Positions 21,775 to 36,017 of a DNA stretch of 64,000 nt are shown one piece after another. Both the position numbers and the translations under genes were made by a program. Origin of the DNA: Panorpa germanica (Eukaryota > Arthropoda > Insecta > Mecoptera > Panorpidae); assembly GCA_963678705.1 (NCBI GenBank), contig CAVMBN010000163.1, positions 62,001 to 126,000 of the forward strand. The letters are read 5' to 3'. Positions within the stretch are counted from its first letter, which is position 1; every line of letters begins with the position of its first letter. The notes below the pieces were generated by a model, which saw nothing but the letters and a program-made list of their open reading frames with translations, did not search any database and had not been told where the DNA came from.

Positions 21775-23360
21775 GTTCATAAACGATCAATCACTATTTC
21801 CAAGAAAACCGCATATATTGTTCACTTAATCACTTATAACAATTAATACACTCTCATTATCATTTAAAACATGCATTTATATAAACTAATTCTTGTGTTT
21901 TAATATTATTTATAGTTAATGTTATTCGACTTACTTGATAGTGGGCGGCAACCTTTTGTCTTCCGTATATTTGTAGTGTTTATATGAGGTCTTCCTTATA
22001 TATCTCTACAGATTTCTTGAATTTTAAACCACTTGATGTTTAAGCACTAAAACTAACCTAATTATTATCACTTTTTTTGTCTATCGCACTTAATATTGTC
22101 TTATATCAAACATCAAAGTTACAAATTTGAGGTTATGTTTATAAGACCGCGTGTACGCGTAATGAAAAATTCGTTTTTAACACTGGTTTCCAACTGTCAA
22201 ACTTTTGTAAAAACACTTTGTTTAGGGTAAATTAACACAAATTTAAAACTAACTTAAATACTTTTCGTTTGAAAAAGTATTCGTATAATTTATTTAATTT
22301 TTTTCCGTAATTTATTTCTCACTTTTAATCACTTTTTTCACCTAAAGTAGCAGGAGCCGATCACACACATAGTAGATAGGAACCACTTGTGTTGCAAAGC
22401 AATATTAACGTCCTTGTAAACCAATACGTAGGTCTTCCTTTTTGTATTAAGTCCCATCTGTCTTGCCAGATCTTATGCATATATGCATTCATCTCTTTGC
22501 AATATATTTGGTATTGTCTCCAGACTTTTATCCTACAGCCGCATTAACTTCAAATCCTTGAAATTTTTCGCATTAATTTTAAATCATCGAAATTTGATTT
22601 TTTCAGTTCTAGCGTAATTTGTACTTGAGTAAGTGCATGAGTGATTTATAAATCTAATAGAATTGTCCCCAATATCACTTGCACCACTTTTGTAGATACA
22701 GTTCTGCAACAACGCGTTATCGTCAATAACATAGTTCTTTGCATGAAAAATCTGGAAGATTGATCCTGCAATACCATGCCGAAGCACAATACACAACCAT
22801 TAGCATAAATGCCCCCTTGTATAGTGTCGGCATAGTTGCCGAGTTTAAGCTTAATTCCGTCCTTGTGACACGCGCAAGGTGTGTTACAAGTTTATCATTC
22901 GTTGTTACCGTATTTGTTTTGTAGCTTTTTAGCTTCAAGAAACTACAGATTTTATCTATACCAGGTCGAGAACGGCTTTCTAGTTGTTCTGTACTATTTG
23001 CACCGATAATGATCACATTATCGTTAGCAAAACATACGTCTACACAACCTTTTGAGTGAGAAACACAGTTCTCGTCAAATACCATGTTCCAGAGCTCAGG
23101 CCCCATTACGAAACGCTCAGGTCAACATTTAGATAGTTGCCTTTTCATGGAACGGTAATCGGTTTGTAAAATTAATGTTCGACAATGAAAATAGTTCTCC
23201 ATAGCGCAGTAGACGTACCTATAGGTTTTTGCCGGTCTAATTATTTGAAGGTCACTTGGCCACCGGACATCAACAAAGGCACACTGAATTTCTATAAATA
23301 TCTCATATACATACTTGTACTTATGCCTACTTACTTACCATTTGTTTGTTACCATTGAAT
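21775..23360. repeat. Unit 15, type D, 1586 bp
   Basis: D markers gatttataaatctaa and cctgcaatacc; aacgctcaggtc shared with units 28 and 33. Confidence 0.95.
22361..23334 (-). pseudogene. R1-like RT fragment, unit 15
   Basis: Type D. TGA in motif B, then 127 open codons (22723-23106) through LYKGAF and ASAWY. Confidence 0.87.
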
Positions 23361-24947
23361 GTTCATAAACGATCAATCACTATTTCCAAGAAAACCGCAT
23401 ATATTGTTCACTTAATCACTTATAACAATTAATACACTCTCATTATCATTTAAAACACGCATTTATATAAACTAATTCTTGTGTTTTAATATTATTTATA
23501 GTTAATGTTATTCGACTTACTTGTTAGTGGGCGGCAACCTTTTGTCTTCCGTATATTTGTAGTGTTTATATGAGGTCTTCCTTATATAGCTCTACAGATT
23601 TTTTGAATTTCTTAACCACTTGATGTTTTAGCACTAACACTAACCTAATTATTATCAATTTTTTTGTCTATCGCACTTATTAATGTCTTATATTAAACAT
23701 CAAAGTTACAATTTTGAGGTTATGTTTATAAGACCGCGTGTACGCGTAATGAAAAATTCGTTTTTAACACTGGTTTCCAACTGTCAAACTTTTGTAAAAA
23801 CACTTTCTTTAGGGTAAATTAACACAAATTTAAAACAAACTTCAATACTTTTCGTTTAAAAAAGTATTCATATAATTTATTTAATTTATTTCCGTAATTA
23901 ATTTCTCACTTTTAATCACTTTTTTCACCTAAAGTAGCAGGAGCCGATCACACACATAGTAGATAGGAACCACTTGTGTTGCAAAGCAATATTAACGTCC
24001 TTGTAAACCAATACGTAGGTCTTCCTTTTTGTATTAAGTCCCATCTGTCTTGCCAGAGCTTATGCATATAAGCATTCATCTCTTTGGCAATATATTTGGT
24101 ATCGTCTCCAGACTTTTATCTTACAGCCGCATTAACTTGAAATCCTCGAAATTTGTCGCATTAATTTTAAATCATCAAAATTTGATTTTTTCAGTTCTAG
24201 CGTAATTTCTACTTGAGTAAGTGCATGAGTGATTTTTAAACCTAAAGGAATTGTCCCCAATATCACCTGCACCACTTCTGTAGATACAGTTCTGCAACAA
24301 CGCGTCATCGTCAATGACATAGTTCTTTGCATGGAAGATCTGGAAGATTGATCCTGTAATACCATGCTAAAGCACAATACACAACCATTGGCATAAATGC
24401 CCCCTTGTATAGTGTCGGCATATTTGCCGAGTTTAAGCTTTATTCCGTCCTTGTGACACGCGCAAGGTGTGTTACAAGTTTATCATTCGTTGTTACCGTA
24501 TTTGTTTCGTAGCTTTGTAGCTTCAAGAAACTACAGATTTTATCTATACCAGGTCGAGAACGGCTTTCTAGTTGTTCTGTACTATTTGCACCGATAATGA
24601 TCACATTATCGTTAGCAAAACATACGTCTACACAACCTTTTGAGTGAGAAACACAGTTCTCGTCAAATACCATGTTCCAGAGCTCAGGCCCTATTACGGA
24701 TCGCTGAGGACAACCTTTAGATAGTTGCCTTTTCATGGAACGGTAATCGGTTTGTAAAATAAAGTTCGACAATGAAAATAGTTCTCCATAGCGCAGTAGA
24801 CGTACCTATAGGTTTTTGCCGGTCTAATTCTTTGAAGGTCACTTGGCCACCGGACATCAACAAAGGCACACTGAATTTCTATAAATATCTCATATACATA
24901 CTTGTACTTATGCCTACTTACTTACCATTTGTTTGTTACCATTGAAT
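23361..24947. repeat. Unit 16, type E, 1587 bp
   Basis: E markers aaacctaaagg and cactttcttt; private aatttctacttg and ccatgctaaagc. Confidence 0.95.
23948..24921 (-). pseudogene. R1-like RT fragment, unit 16
   Basis: Type E. Core open 24440-24772 (110 codons); RTVSTE segment open 24132-24377. Confidence 0.87.
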
Positions 24948-26487
24948 GTTCATAAACGATCAATCACTATTTCCAAAAAAACCGCATATATTGTTCACTT
25001 AATCACTTATAACAATTAATACACTCTCATTATCATTTAAAACACGCATTTATATAAACTAATTCTTGTGTTTTAATATTATTTATAGTTAATGTTATTC
25101 GACTTACTTGATAGTGGGCGGCAACCTTTTGTCTTCCGTATATTTGTAGTGTTTATATGAGGTCTTCCTTATATATCTCTACAGATTTCTTGAATTTCAA
25201 ACCACTTGATGTTTAAGCACTAACACTAACCTAATTATTATCACTTTTTTTGTCTATCGCACTTAATAATGTCTTATATCAAACATCAAAGTTACAAATT
25301 TGAGGTTATGTTTATAAGACCGCGTTGCGGTACGCGTAATGAAAAATTCGTTTTTAACACTGGTTTTAAACTGTCAAACTTTTGTAAAAACACTTTGTTT
25401 AGGGTAAATTAACACAAATTTAAAACAAACTTAAATACTTTTCGTTTGAAAAAGTATTCATATAATTTATTTAATTTTTTTCCATAATTAATTTCTCACT
25501 TTTAATCACTTTCTTCACCTAAAGTAGCAGTAGCCGATCACACACATAGTAGATAGGAACCACTTGTGTTGCAAAGCAATATTAACGTCCTTGTAAACCA
25601 ATACGTAGGTCTTCCTTTTTGTATTAAGTCCCATCTGTCTTGCCAAATCTTATGCATATATGCATTCATCTCTTTGCAATATATTTGGTATTGTCTCCAG
25701 ACTTTTATCCTACAGCCGCATTAACTTCAAATCCTTGAAATTTTTCGCATTAATTTTAAATCATCGAAATTTAATTTTTTCAGTTCTAGCGTAATTTGTA
25801 CTTGAGTAAGTGCATGAGTGATTTTTAAATCTAATGGAATTGTCCCCAATATCACTTGCACCACTTTTGTAGATACAGTTCTGCAACAACGCGTCATCGT
25901 CAATAACATAGTTCTTTGCATGGAAGATCTGGAAGATTGATCCTGTAATACCATGCCGAAACACAATACACAACCATTAGCATAAATGCCCCCTTGTATA
26001 GTGTCGGCATAGTTGCCGAGTTTAAGCTTAATTCCGTCCTTGTGACACGCGCAAGGTGTGTTACAGAAACTACAGATTTTATATATAGCAGGTCGAGAAC
26101 AGCTTTCTAGTTGTTTTGTACTATTTGCACCGATAAGGATCACATTATCGTTGGCAAAACATACGTTTACACAACCTTTCGAGTGAAAAACACAGTTCTC
26201 GTCGAATACCATGTTCCAGAGCTCAGGCCTTATTACGGACCGCTAAGGACAACCTCAAGATAGTTGCCTTTTCATGGAACAGTAATCGGTTTGTAAAATT
26301 AATGTTCGACAATGAAAATAGTTCTCCATAGCGCAGTAGACGTACCTATAGGTTTTTGCCGGTCTAATTCTTTGAAGGTCACTTGGCCACCAGACATTAT
26401 CAAAAGCACACTGAATTTCTATAAATATCTCATGTACATACTTAAACTTATGCCTACTTACTTACCATTTGTTTGTTACCATTGAAT
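24948..26487. repeat. Unit 17, type C, 1540 bp
   Basis: Has the 50-bp deletion near 26065. CpG spot changed to gcgttgcggtacgcg, a C-to-T change at a CpG. Confidence 0.95.
25538..26461 (-). pseudogene. R1-like RT fragment, unit 17, 50-bp deletion
   Basis: 161 open codons (25727-26212). Motif A AFDNVWWP. Confidence 0.87.
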
Positions 26488-28075
26488 GTTCATAAACGAT
26501 CAATCACTATTTCCAAGAAAACCGCATATGTTGTTCACTTAATCACTTACAACAATTAATACACTCTCTTTATTATTTCAAACACGCATTTATATAAACT
26601 AATTCTTATGTTTTAATATTATTTATAGTTAATGTTATTCGACTTACTTGTTAGTGAGCGGCAACCTTTTGTCTTCCGTATATTTGTAGTGTTTATATGA
26701 GGTCTTCCTTATATATCTCTACAGATTTCTTGAATTTTAAACCACTTGATGTTTAAGCACTAAAACTAACCTAATTATTATCACTTTTTTTGTCTATCGC
26801 ACTTAATATTGTCTTATATCAAACATCAAAGTTACAAATTTGAGGTTATGTTTATAAGACCGCGTGTACGCGTAATGAAAAATTCGTTTTTAACACTGGT
26901 TTCCAACTGTCAAACTTTTGTAAAAAACACTTTGTTTAGGGTAAATTAACACAAATTTAAAACAAACTTAAATACATTTCGTTTGAAAAAGTATTCATAT
27001 AATTTATTTAATTTTTTTCCGTAATTAATTTCTCACTTTTAATCACTTTTTTCACCTAAAGTAGCAGGAGCTGATCACACACATAGTAGATAGGAACCAC
27101 TTGTGTTGCAAAGCAATATTAACGTCCTTGTAAACCAATACGTAGGTCTTCCTTTTTGTATTAAGTCCCATCTGTCTTGCCAGAGCTTATGCATATATGC
27201 ATTCATCTCTTTGGCAATATATTTGGTATCGTCTCCAGACTTTTATCTTACAGCCGCATTAACTTGAAATCCTCGAAATTTGTCGCATTAATTTTAAATC
27301 ATCAAAATTTGATTTTTTCAGTTCAAGCGTAATTTGTACTTGAATTAGTGCATGAGTGATTTTTAAATCTAAAGGAATTGTCCCTAATATCACCTGCACC
27401 ACTTCTGTAGATACAGTTCTGCAACAACGCGTCATCGTCAATGACATAGTTCTTTGCATGGAAGATCTGGAAGATTGATCCTGTAATACCATGCTGAAGC
27501 ACAATACACAACCATTGGCATAAATGCCCCCTTGTATAGTGTCGGCATAGTTGCCGAGTTTAAGCTTCATTCCGTCCTTGTGACACGCGCAAGGTGTGTT
27601 ACAAGTTTATCATTCGTTGTTACCGTATTTGTTTCGTAGCTTTGTAGCTTCAAGAAACTACAGATTTTATCTATACCAGGTCGAGAACGGCTTTCTAGTT
27701 GTTCTGTACTATTTGCACCGATAATGATCACATTATCGTTAGCAAAACATACGTCTACACAACCTTTTGAGTGAGAAACACAGTTCTCGTTAAATACCAT
27801 GTTCCAGAGCTCAGGCCCCATTACGGAACGCTGAGGTCAACATTTAGATAGTTGCCTTTTCATGGAACGGTAATCGGTTTGTAAAATTAATGTTCGACAA
27901 TGAAAATAGTTCTCCATAGCGCAGTAGACGTACCTATAGGTTTTTGCCGGTCTAATTATTTGAAGGTCACTTGGCCACCGGACATCAACAAAGGCACACT
28001 GAATTTCTATAAATATCTCATATACATACTTGTACTTATGCCTACTTACTTACCATTTGTTTGTTACCATTGAAT
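26488..28075. repeat. Unit 18, C/B chimera, 1588 bp
   Basis: The left end is like units that follow C (ctctttattatttcaaacacg, attcttatg, cttgttagtgagcgg). From about 26760 it is B type (actaaaac, gtgtacgcg, gtaaaaaacac). The switch lies between about 26655 and 26763. Confidence 0.93.
27075..28049 (-). pseudogene. R1-like RT fragment, unit 18
   Basis: Type B RT part: motif-B TGA, 84 open codons (27567-27821). Confidence 0.86.
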
Positions 28076-29663
28076 GTTCATAAACGATCAATCACTATTT
28101 CCAAGAAAACCGCATATATTGTTCACTTAATCACTTATAACAATTAATACACTCTCATTATCATTTAAAACATGCATTTATATAAACTAATTCTTGTGTT
28201 TTAATATTATTTATAGTTAATGTTATTCGACTTACTTGATAGTGGGCGGCAACCTTTTGTCTTCCGTATATTTGTAGTGTTTATATGAGGTCTTCCTTAT
28301 ATATCTCTACAGATTTCTTGAATTTTAAACCACTTGATGTTTAAGCACTAAAACTAACCTAATTATTATCACTTTTTTTGTCTATCGCACTTAATATTGT
28401 CTTATATCAAACATCAAAGTTACAAATTTGAGGTTATGTTTATAAGACCGCGTGTACGCGTAATGAAAAATTCGTTTTTAACACTGGTTTCCAACTGTCA
28501 AACTTTTGTAAAAAACACTTTGTTTAGGGTAAATTAACACAAATTTAAAACAAACCTAAATACATTTCGTTTGAAAAAGTATTCATATAATTTATTTAAT
28601 TTTTTTCCGTAATTAATTTCTTACTTTTAATCACTTTTTTCACCTAAAGTAGCAGGAGCCGATCACACACATAGTAGATAGGAACCACTTGTGTTGCAAA
28701 GCAATATTAACGTCCTTGTAAACCAATACGTAGGTCTTCCTTTTTGTATTAAGTCCCATCTGTCTTGCCAGAGCTTATGCATATATGCATTCATCTCTTT
28801 GGCAATATATTTGGTATCGTCTCCAGACTTTTATCTTACAGCCGCATTAACTTGAAATCCTCGAAATTTGTCGCATTAATTTTAAATCATCAAAATTTGA
28901 TTTTTTCAGTTCAAGCGTAATTTGTACTTGAATAAGTGCATGAGTGATTTTTAAATCTAAAGGAATTGTCCCTAATATCACCTGCACCACTTCTGTAGAT
29001 ACAGTTCTGCAACAACGCGTCATCGTCAATGACATAGTTCTTTGCATGGAAGATCTGGAAGATTGATCCTGTAATACCATGCTGAAGCACAATACACAAC
29101 CATTGGCATAAATGCCCCCTTGTATAGTGTCAGCATAGTTGCCGAGTTTAAGCTTCATTCCGTCCTTGTGACACGCGCAAGGTGTGTTACAAGTTTATCA
29201 TTCGTTGTTACCGTATTTGTTTCGTAGCTTTGTAGCTTCAAGAAACTACAGATTTTATCTATACCAGGTCGAGAACGGCTTTCTAGTTGTTCTGTACTAT
29301 TTGCACCGATAATGATCACATTATCGTTAGCAAAACATACGTCTACACAACCTTTTGAGTGAGAAACACAGTTCTCGTTAAATACCATGTTCCAGAGCTC
29401 AGGCCCCATTACGGAACGCTGAGGTCAACATTTAGATAGTTGCCTTTTCATGGAACGGTAATCGGTTTGTAAAATTAATGTTCGACAATGAAAATAGTTC
29501 TCCATAGCGCAGTAGACGTACCTATAGGTTTTTGCCGGTCTAATTCTTTGAAGGTCACTTGGCCACCAGACATTATCAAAGGCACACTGAATTTCTATAA
29601 ATATCTCATGTACATACTTAAACTTATGCCTACTTACTTACCATTTGTTTGTTACCATTAAAT
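28076..29663. repeat. Unit 19, type B, 1588 bp
   Basis: Starts the regular B-A series. The right end has the motif-A form cagacattatc and acttaaacttatg, as in all B units that precede an A. Confidence 0.95.
28663..29637 (-). pseudogene. R1-like RT fragment, unit 19
   Basis: Motif-B TGA, 84 open codons (29155-29409). Motif A AFDNVWWP. Confidence 0.86.
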
Positions 29664-31252
29664 GTTCATAAACGATCAATCACTATTTCCAAGAAAACCG
29701 CATATATTGTTCACTTAATCACTTACAACAATTAATACACTCTCTTTATTATTTCAAACACGCATTTATATAAACTAATTCTTATGTTTTAATATTATTT
29801 ATAGTTAATGTTATTCGACTTACTTGTTAGTGGGCGGCAACCTTTTGTCTTCCGTATATTTGTAGTGTTTATATGAGGTCTTCTTTATATATCTCTACAG
29901 ATTTCTTGAATTTTAAACCACTTGATGTTTAAGCACTAACACTAACCTAATTATTATCACTTTTTTTGTCTATCGCACTTAATAATGTCTTATATCAAAC
30001 ATCAAAGTTACAAATTTGAGGTTATGTTTATAAGACCGCGTCGCCGTACGCGTAATGAAAAATTCGTTTTTAACACTGGTTTTTAACTGTCAAACTTTTG
30101 TAAAAACACTTTGTTTAGGGTAAATTAACACAAATTTAAAACAAACTTAAATACTTTTCGTTTGAAAAAGTATTCATATAATTTATTTAATTTTTTTCCA
30201 TAATTAATTTCTCACTTTTAATCACTTTTTTCACCTAAAGTAGCAGTAGCCGATCACACACATAGTAGATAGGAACCACTTGTGTTGCAAAGCAATATTA
30301 ACGTCTTTGTAAACCAATACGTAGGTCTTCCTTTTTGTATTAAGTCTAATCTGTCTTGCCAAATCTTATGCATATATGCATTCATCTCTTTGCAATATAT
30401 TTGGTATTGTCTCCAGACTTTTATCCTACAGCCGCATTAACTTCAAATCCTTGAAATTTTTCGCATTAATTTTAAATCATTAAAATTTCATTTTTTCAGT
30501 TCTAGCGTAATTTGTACTTGAGTAAGTGCATGAGTGATTTTTAAATCTAATGGAATTGTCCCCAATATCACTTGCACCACTTTTGTAAATACAGTTCTGC
30601 AACAGCGCGTCATCGTCAATAACATAGTTCTTTGCATGGAAGATCTGGAAGATTGATCCTGTAATACCATGCCGAAGCACAATACACAACCATTAGCATA
30701 AATGCCCCCTTGTATAGTGTCGGCATAGTTGCCGAGTTTAAGCTTCATTCCGTCCTTGTGACACGCGCAAGGTGTGTTACAAGTTTATCATTCGTTGTTA
30801 CCGTATTTGTTTCGTAGCTTTGTAGCTTCAAGAAACTACAGATTTTATCTATAGCAGGTCGAGAACGGCTTTCTAGTTGTTCTGTACTATTTGCACCGAT
30901 AATGATCACATTATCGTTGGCAAAACATACGTCTACACAACCTTTTGAGTGAGAAACACAGTTCTCGTCAAATACCATGTTCCAGAGCTCAGGCCCCATT
31001 ACGGATCGCTGAGGACAACCTTTAGATAGTTGCCTTTTTATGGAACGGTAATCGGTTTGTAAAATTATGTTCGACAATGAAAATAGTTCTCCATAGCGCA
31101 GTAGACGTACCTATAGGTTTTTGCCGGTCTAATTATTTGAAGGTCACTTGGCCACCGGACATCAACAAAGGCACACTGAATTTCTATAAATATCTCATAT
31201 ACATACTTGTACTTATGCCTACTTACTTACCATTTGTTTGTTACCATTGAAT
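29664..31252. repeat. Unit 20, type A, 1589 bp
   Basis: A markers; adds tttgtaaatacag, shared with units 22, 24 and 26. The right end has attatttgaagg. Confidence 0.95.
30254..31226 (-). pseudogene. R1-like RT fragment, unit 20
   Basis: Core open 30745-31077 (110 codons). RTVFTK in the thumb-like segment. Confidence 0.87.
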
Positions 31253-32840
31253 GTTCATAAACGATCAATCACTATTTCCAAGAAAACCGCATATATTGTT
31301 CACTTAATCACTTATAACAATTAATACACTCTCATTATCATTTAAAACATGCATTTATATAAACTAATTCTTGTGTTTTAATATTATTTATAGTTAATGT
31401 TATTCGACTTACTTGATAGTGGGCGGCAACCTTTTGTCTTCCGTATATTTGTAGTGTTTATATGAGGTCTTCCTTATATATCTCTACAGATTTCTTGAAT
31501 TTTAAACCACTTGATGTTTAAGCACTAAAACTAACCTAATTATTATCACTTTTTTTGTCTATCGCACTTAATATTGTCTTATATCAAACATCAAAGTTAC
31601 AAATTTGAGGTTATGTTTATAAGACCGCGTGTACGCGTAATGAAAAATTCGTTTTTAACACTGGTTTCCAACTGTCAAACTTTTGTAAAAAACACTTTGT
31701 TTAGGGTAAATTAACACAAATTTAAAACAAACTTAAATACATTTCGTTTGAAAAAGTATTCATATAATTTATTTAATTTTTTTCCGTAATTAATTTCTCA
31801 CTTTTAATCACTTTTTTCACCTAAAGTAGCAGGAGCCGATCACACACATAGTAGATAGGAACCACTTGTGTTGCAAAGCAATATTAACGTCCTTGTAAAC
31901 CAATACGTAGGTCTTCCTTTTTGTATTAAGTCCCATCTGTCTTGCCAGAGCTTATGCATATATGCATTCATCTCTTTGGCAATATATTTGGTATCGTCTC
32001 CAGACTTTTATCTTACAGCCGCATTAACTTGAAATCCTCGAAATTTGTCGCATTAATTTTAAATCATCAAAATTTGATTTTTTCAGTTCAAGCGTAATTT
32101 GTACTTGAATAAGTGCATGAGTGATTTTTAAATCTAAAGGAATTGTCCCTAATATCACCTGCACCACTTCTGTAGATACAGTTCTGCAACAACGCGTCAT
32201 CGTCAATGACATAGTTCTTTGCATGGAAGATCTGGAAGATTGATCCTGTAATACCATGCTGAAGCACAATACACAACCATTGGCATAAATGCCCCCTTGT
32301 ATAGTGTCAGCATAGTTGCCGAGTTTAAGCTTCATTCCGTCCTTGTGACACGCGCAAGGTGTGTTACAAGTTTATCATTCGTTGTTACCGTATTTGTTTC
32401 GTAGCTTTGTAGCTTCAAGAAACTACAGATTTTATCTATACCAGGTCGAGAACGGCTTTCTAGTTGTTCTGTACTATTTGCACCGATAATGATCACATTA
32501 TCGTTAGCAAAACATACGTCTACACAACCTTTTGAGTGAGAAACACAGTTTTCGTTAAATACCATGTTCCAGAGCTCAGGCCCCATTACGGAACGCTGAG
32601 GTCAACATTTAGATAGTTGCCTTTTCATGGAACGGTAATCGGTTTGTAAAATTAATGTTCGACAATGAAAATAGTTCTCCATAGCGCAGTAGACGTACCT
32701 ATAGGTTTTTGCCGGTCTAATTCTTTGAAGGTCACTTGGCCACCAGACATTATCAAAGGCACACTGAATTTCTATAAATATCTCATGTACATACTTAAAC
32801 TTATGCCTACTTACTTACCATTTGTTTGTTACCATTAAAT
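31253..32840. repeat. Unit 21, type B, 1588 bp
   Basis: B markers with gtgtcagcatag, shared with units 19, 23 and 25. Confidence 0.95.
31840..32814 (-). pseudogene. R1-like RT fragment, unit 21
   Basis: Motif-B TGA, 84 open codons (32332-32586). Motif A AFDNVWWP. Confidence 0.86.
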
Positions 32841-34429
32841 GTTCATAAACGATCAATCACTATTTCCAAGAAAACCGCATATATTGTTCACTTAATCACT
32901 TACAACAATTAATACACTCTCTTTATTATTTCAAACACGCATTTATATAAACTAATTCTTATGTTTTAATATTATTTATAGTTAATGTTATTCGACTTAC
33001 TTGTTAGTGGGCGGCAACCTTTTGTCTTCCGTATATTTGTAGTGTTTATATGAGGTCTTCTTTATATATCTCTACAGATTTCTTGAATTTTAAACCACTT
33101 GATGTTTAAGCACTAACACTAACCTAATTATTATCACTTTTTTTGTCTATCGCACTTAATAATGTCTTATATCAAACATCAAAGTTACAAATTTGAGGTT
33201 ATGTTTATAAGACCGCGTCGTTGTACGCGTAATGAAAAATTCGTTTTTAACACTGGTTTTTAACTGTCAAACTTTTGTAAAAACACTTTGTTTAGGGTAA
33301 ATTAACACAAATTTAAAACAAACTTAAATACTTTTCGTTTGAAAAAGTATTCATATAATTTATTTAATTTTTTTCCATAATTAATTTCTCACTTTTAATC
33401 ACTTTTTTCACCTAAAGTAGCAGTAGCCGATCACACACATAGTAGATAGAAACCACTTGTGTTGCAAAGCAATATTAACGTCTTTGTAAACCAATACGTA
33501 GGTCTTCCTTTTTGTATTAAGTCTAATCTGTCTTGCCAAATCTTATGCATATATGCATTCATCTCTTTGCAATATATTTGGTATTGTCTCCAGACTTTTA
33601 TCCTACAGCCGCATTAACTTCAAATCCTTGAAATTTTTCGCATTAATTTTAAATCATTAAAATTTCATTTTTTCAGTTCTAGCGTAATTTGTACTTGAGT
33701 AAGTGCATGAGTGATTTTTAAATCTAATGGAATTGTCCCCAATATCACTTGCACCACTTTTGTAAATACAGTTCTGCAACAGCGCGTCATCGTCAATAAC
33801 ATAGTTCTTTGCATGGAAGATCTGGAAGATTGATCCTGTAATACCATGCCGAAGCACAATACACAACCATTAGCATAAATGCCCCCTTGTATAGTGTCGG
33901 CATAGTTGCCGAGTTTAAGCTTCATTCCGTCCTTGTGACACGCGCAAGGTGTGTTACAAGTTTATCATTCGTTGTTACCGTATTTGTTTCGTAGCTTTGT
34001 AGCTTCAAGAAACTACAGATTTTATCTATAGCAGGTCGAGAACGGCTTTCTAGTTGTTCTGTACTATTTGCACCGATAATGATCACATTATCGTTGGCAA
34101 AACATACGTCTACACAACCTTTTGAGTGAGAAACACAGTTCTCGTCAAATACCATGTTCCAGAGCTCAGGCCCCATTACGGATCGCTGAGGACAACCTTT
34201 AGATAGTTGCCTTTTTATGGAACGGTAATCGGTTTGTAAAATTATGTTCGACAATGAAAATAGTTCTCCATAGCGCAGTAGACGTACCTATAGGTTTTTG
34301 CCGGTCTAATTCTTTGAAGGTCACTTGGCCACCGGACATCAACAAAGGCACACTGAATTTCTATAAATATCTCATATACATACTTGTACTTATGCCTACT
34401 TACTTACCATTTGTTTGTTACCATTGAAT
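32841..34429. repeat. Unit 22, type A, 1589 bp
   Basis: A markers; CpG spot changed to cgtcgttgtacgcg; private agatagaaacc. Confidence 0.95.
33431..34403 (-). pseudogene. R1-like RT fragment, unit 22
   Basis: Core open 33922-34254 (110 codons). RTVFTK in the thumb-like segment. Confidence 0.87.
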
Positions 34430-36017
34430 GTTCATGAACGATCAATCACTATTTCCAAGAAAACCGCATATATTGTTCACTTAATCACTTATAACAATTA
34501 ATACACTCTCATTATCATTTAAAACACGCATTTATATAAACTAATTCTTGTGTTTTAATATTATTTATAGGTAATGTTATTCGACTTACTTGATAGTGGG
34601 CGGCAACCTTTTGTCTTTCGTATATTTGTAGTGTTTATATGAGGTCTTCCTTATATATCTCTACAGATTTCTTAAATTTTAAACCACTTGATGTTTAAGC
34701 ACTAAAACTAACCTAATTATTATCACTTTTTTTGTCTATCGCACTTAATATTGTCTTATATCAAACATCAAAGTTACAAATTTGAGGTTATGTTTATAAG
34801 ACCGCGTGTACGCGTAATGAAAAATTCGTTTTTAACACTGGTTTCCAACTGTCAAACTTTTGTAAAAAACACTTTGTTTAGGGTAAATTAACACAAATTT
34901 AAAACAAACTTAAATACATTTCGTTTGAAAAAGTATTCATATAATTTATTTAATTTTTTTCCGTAATTAATTTCTCACTTTTAATCACTTTTTTCACCTA
35001 AAGTAGCAGGAGCCGATCACACACATAGTAGATAGGAACCACTTGTGTTGCAAAGCAATATTAACGTCCTTGTAAACCAATACGTAGGTCTTCCTTTTTG
35101 TATTAAGTCCCATCTGTCTTGCCAGAGCTTATGCATATATGCATTCATCTCTTTGGCAATATATTTGGTATCGTCTCCAGACTTTTATCTTACAGCCGCA
35201 TTAACTTGAAATCCTCGAAATTTGTCGCATTAATTTTAAATCATCAAAATTTGATTTTTTCAGTTCAAGCGTAATTTGTACTTGAATAAGTGCATGAGTG
35301 ATTTTTAAATCTAAAGGAATTGTCCCTAATATTACCTGCACCACTTCTGTAGATACAGTTCTGCAACAACGCGTCATCGTCAATGACATAGTTCTTTGCA
35401 TGGAAGATCTGGAAGATTGATCCTGTAATACCATGCTGAAGCACAATACACAACCATTGGCATAAATGCCCCCTTGTATAGTGTCAGCATAGTTGCCGAG
35501 TTTAAGCTTCATTCCGTCCTTGTGACACGCGCAAGGTGTGTTACAAGTTTATCATTCGTTGTTACCGTATTTGTTTCGTAGCTTTGTAGCTTCAAGAAAC
35601 TACAGATTTTATCTATACCAGGTCGAGAACGGCTTTCTAGTTGTTCTGTACTATTTGCACCGATAATGATCACATTATCGTTAGCAAAACATACGTCTAC
35701 ACAACCTTTTGAGTGAGAAACACAGTTCTCGTTAAATACCATGTTCCAGAGCTCAGGCCCCATTACGGAACGCTGAGGTCAACATTTAGATAGTTGCCTT
35801 TTCATGGAACGGTAATCGGTTTGTAAAATTAATGTTCGACAATGAAAATAGTTCTCCATAGCGCAGTAGACGTACCTATAGGTTTTTGCCGGTCTAATTC
35901 TTTGAAGGTCACTTGGCCACCAGACATTATCAAAGGCACACTGAATTTCTATAAATATCTCATGTACATACTTAAACTTATGCCTACTTACTTACCATTT
36001 GTTTGTTACCATTGAAT
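34430..36017. repeat. Unit 23, type B, 1588 bp
   Basis: Carries tataggtaatg, gtctttcgtat and aatattacctgc, shared with unit 25. Confidence 0.95.
35017..35991 (-). pseudogene. R1-like RT fragment, unit 23
   Basis: Motif-B TGA, 84 open codons (35509-35763). Motif A AFDNVWWP. Confidence 0.86.

Larger units (their letters stand above)
21775..26487. repeat. Three-unit block D-E-C, third copy
   Basis: Units 15-17 show the same D-E-C order as units 7-9 (12605 bp to the left) and units 33-35 (28533 bp to the right). After unit 17 the series leaves the D-E-C-F-G order and enters a C/B chimera (unit 18). Confidence 0.88.
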
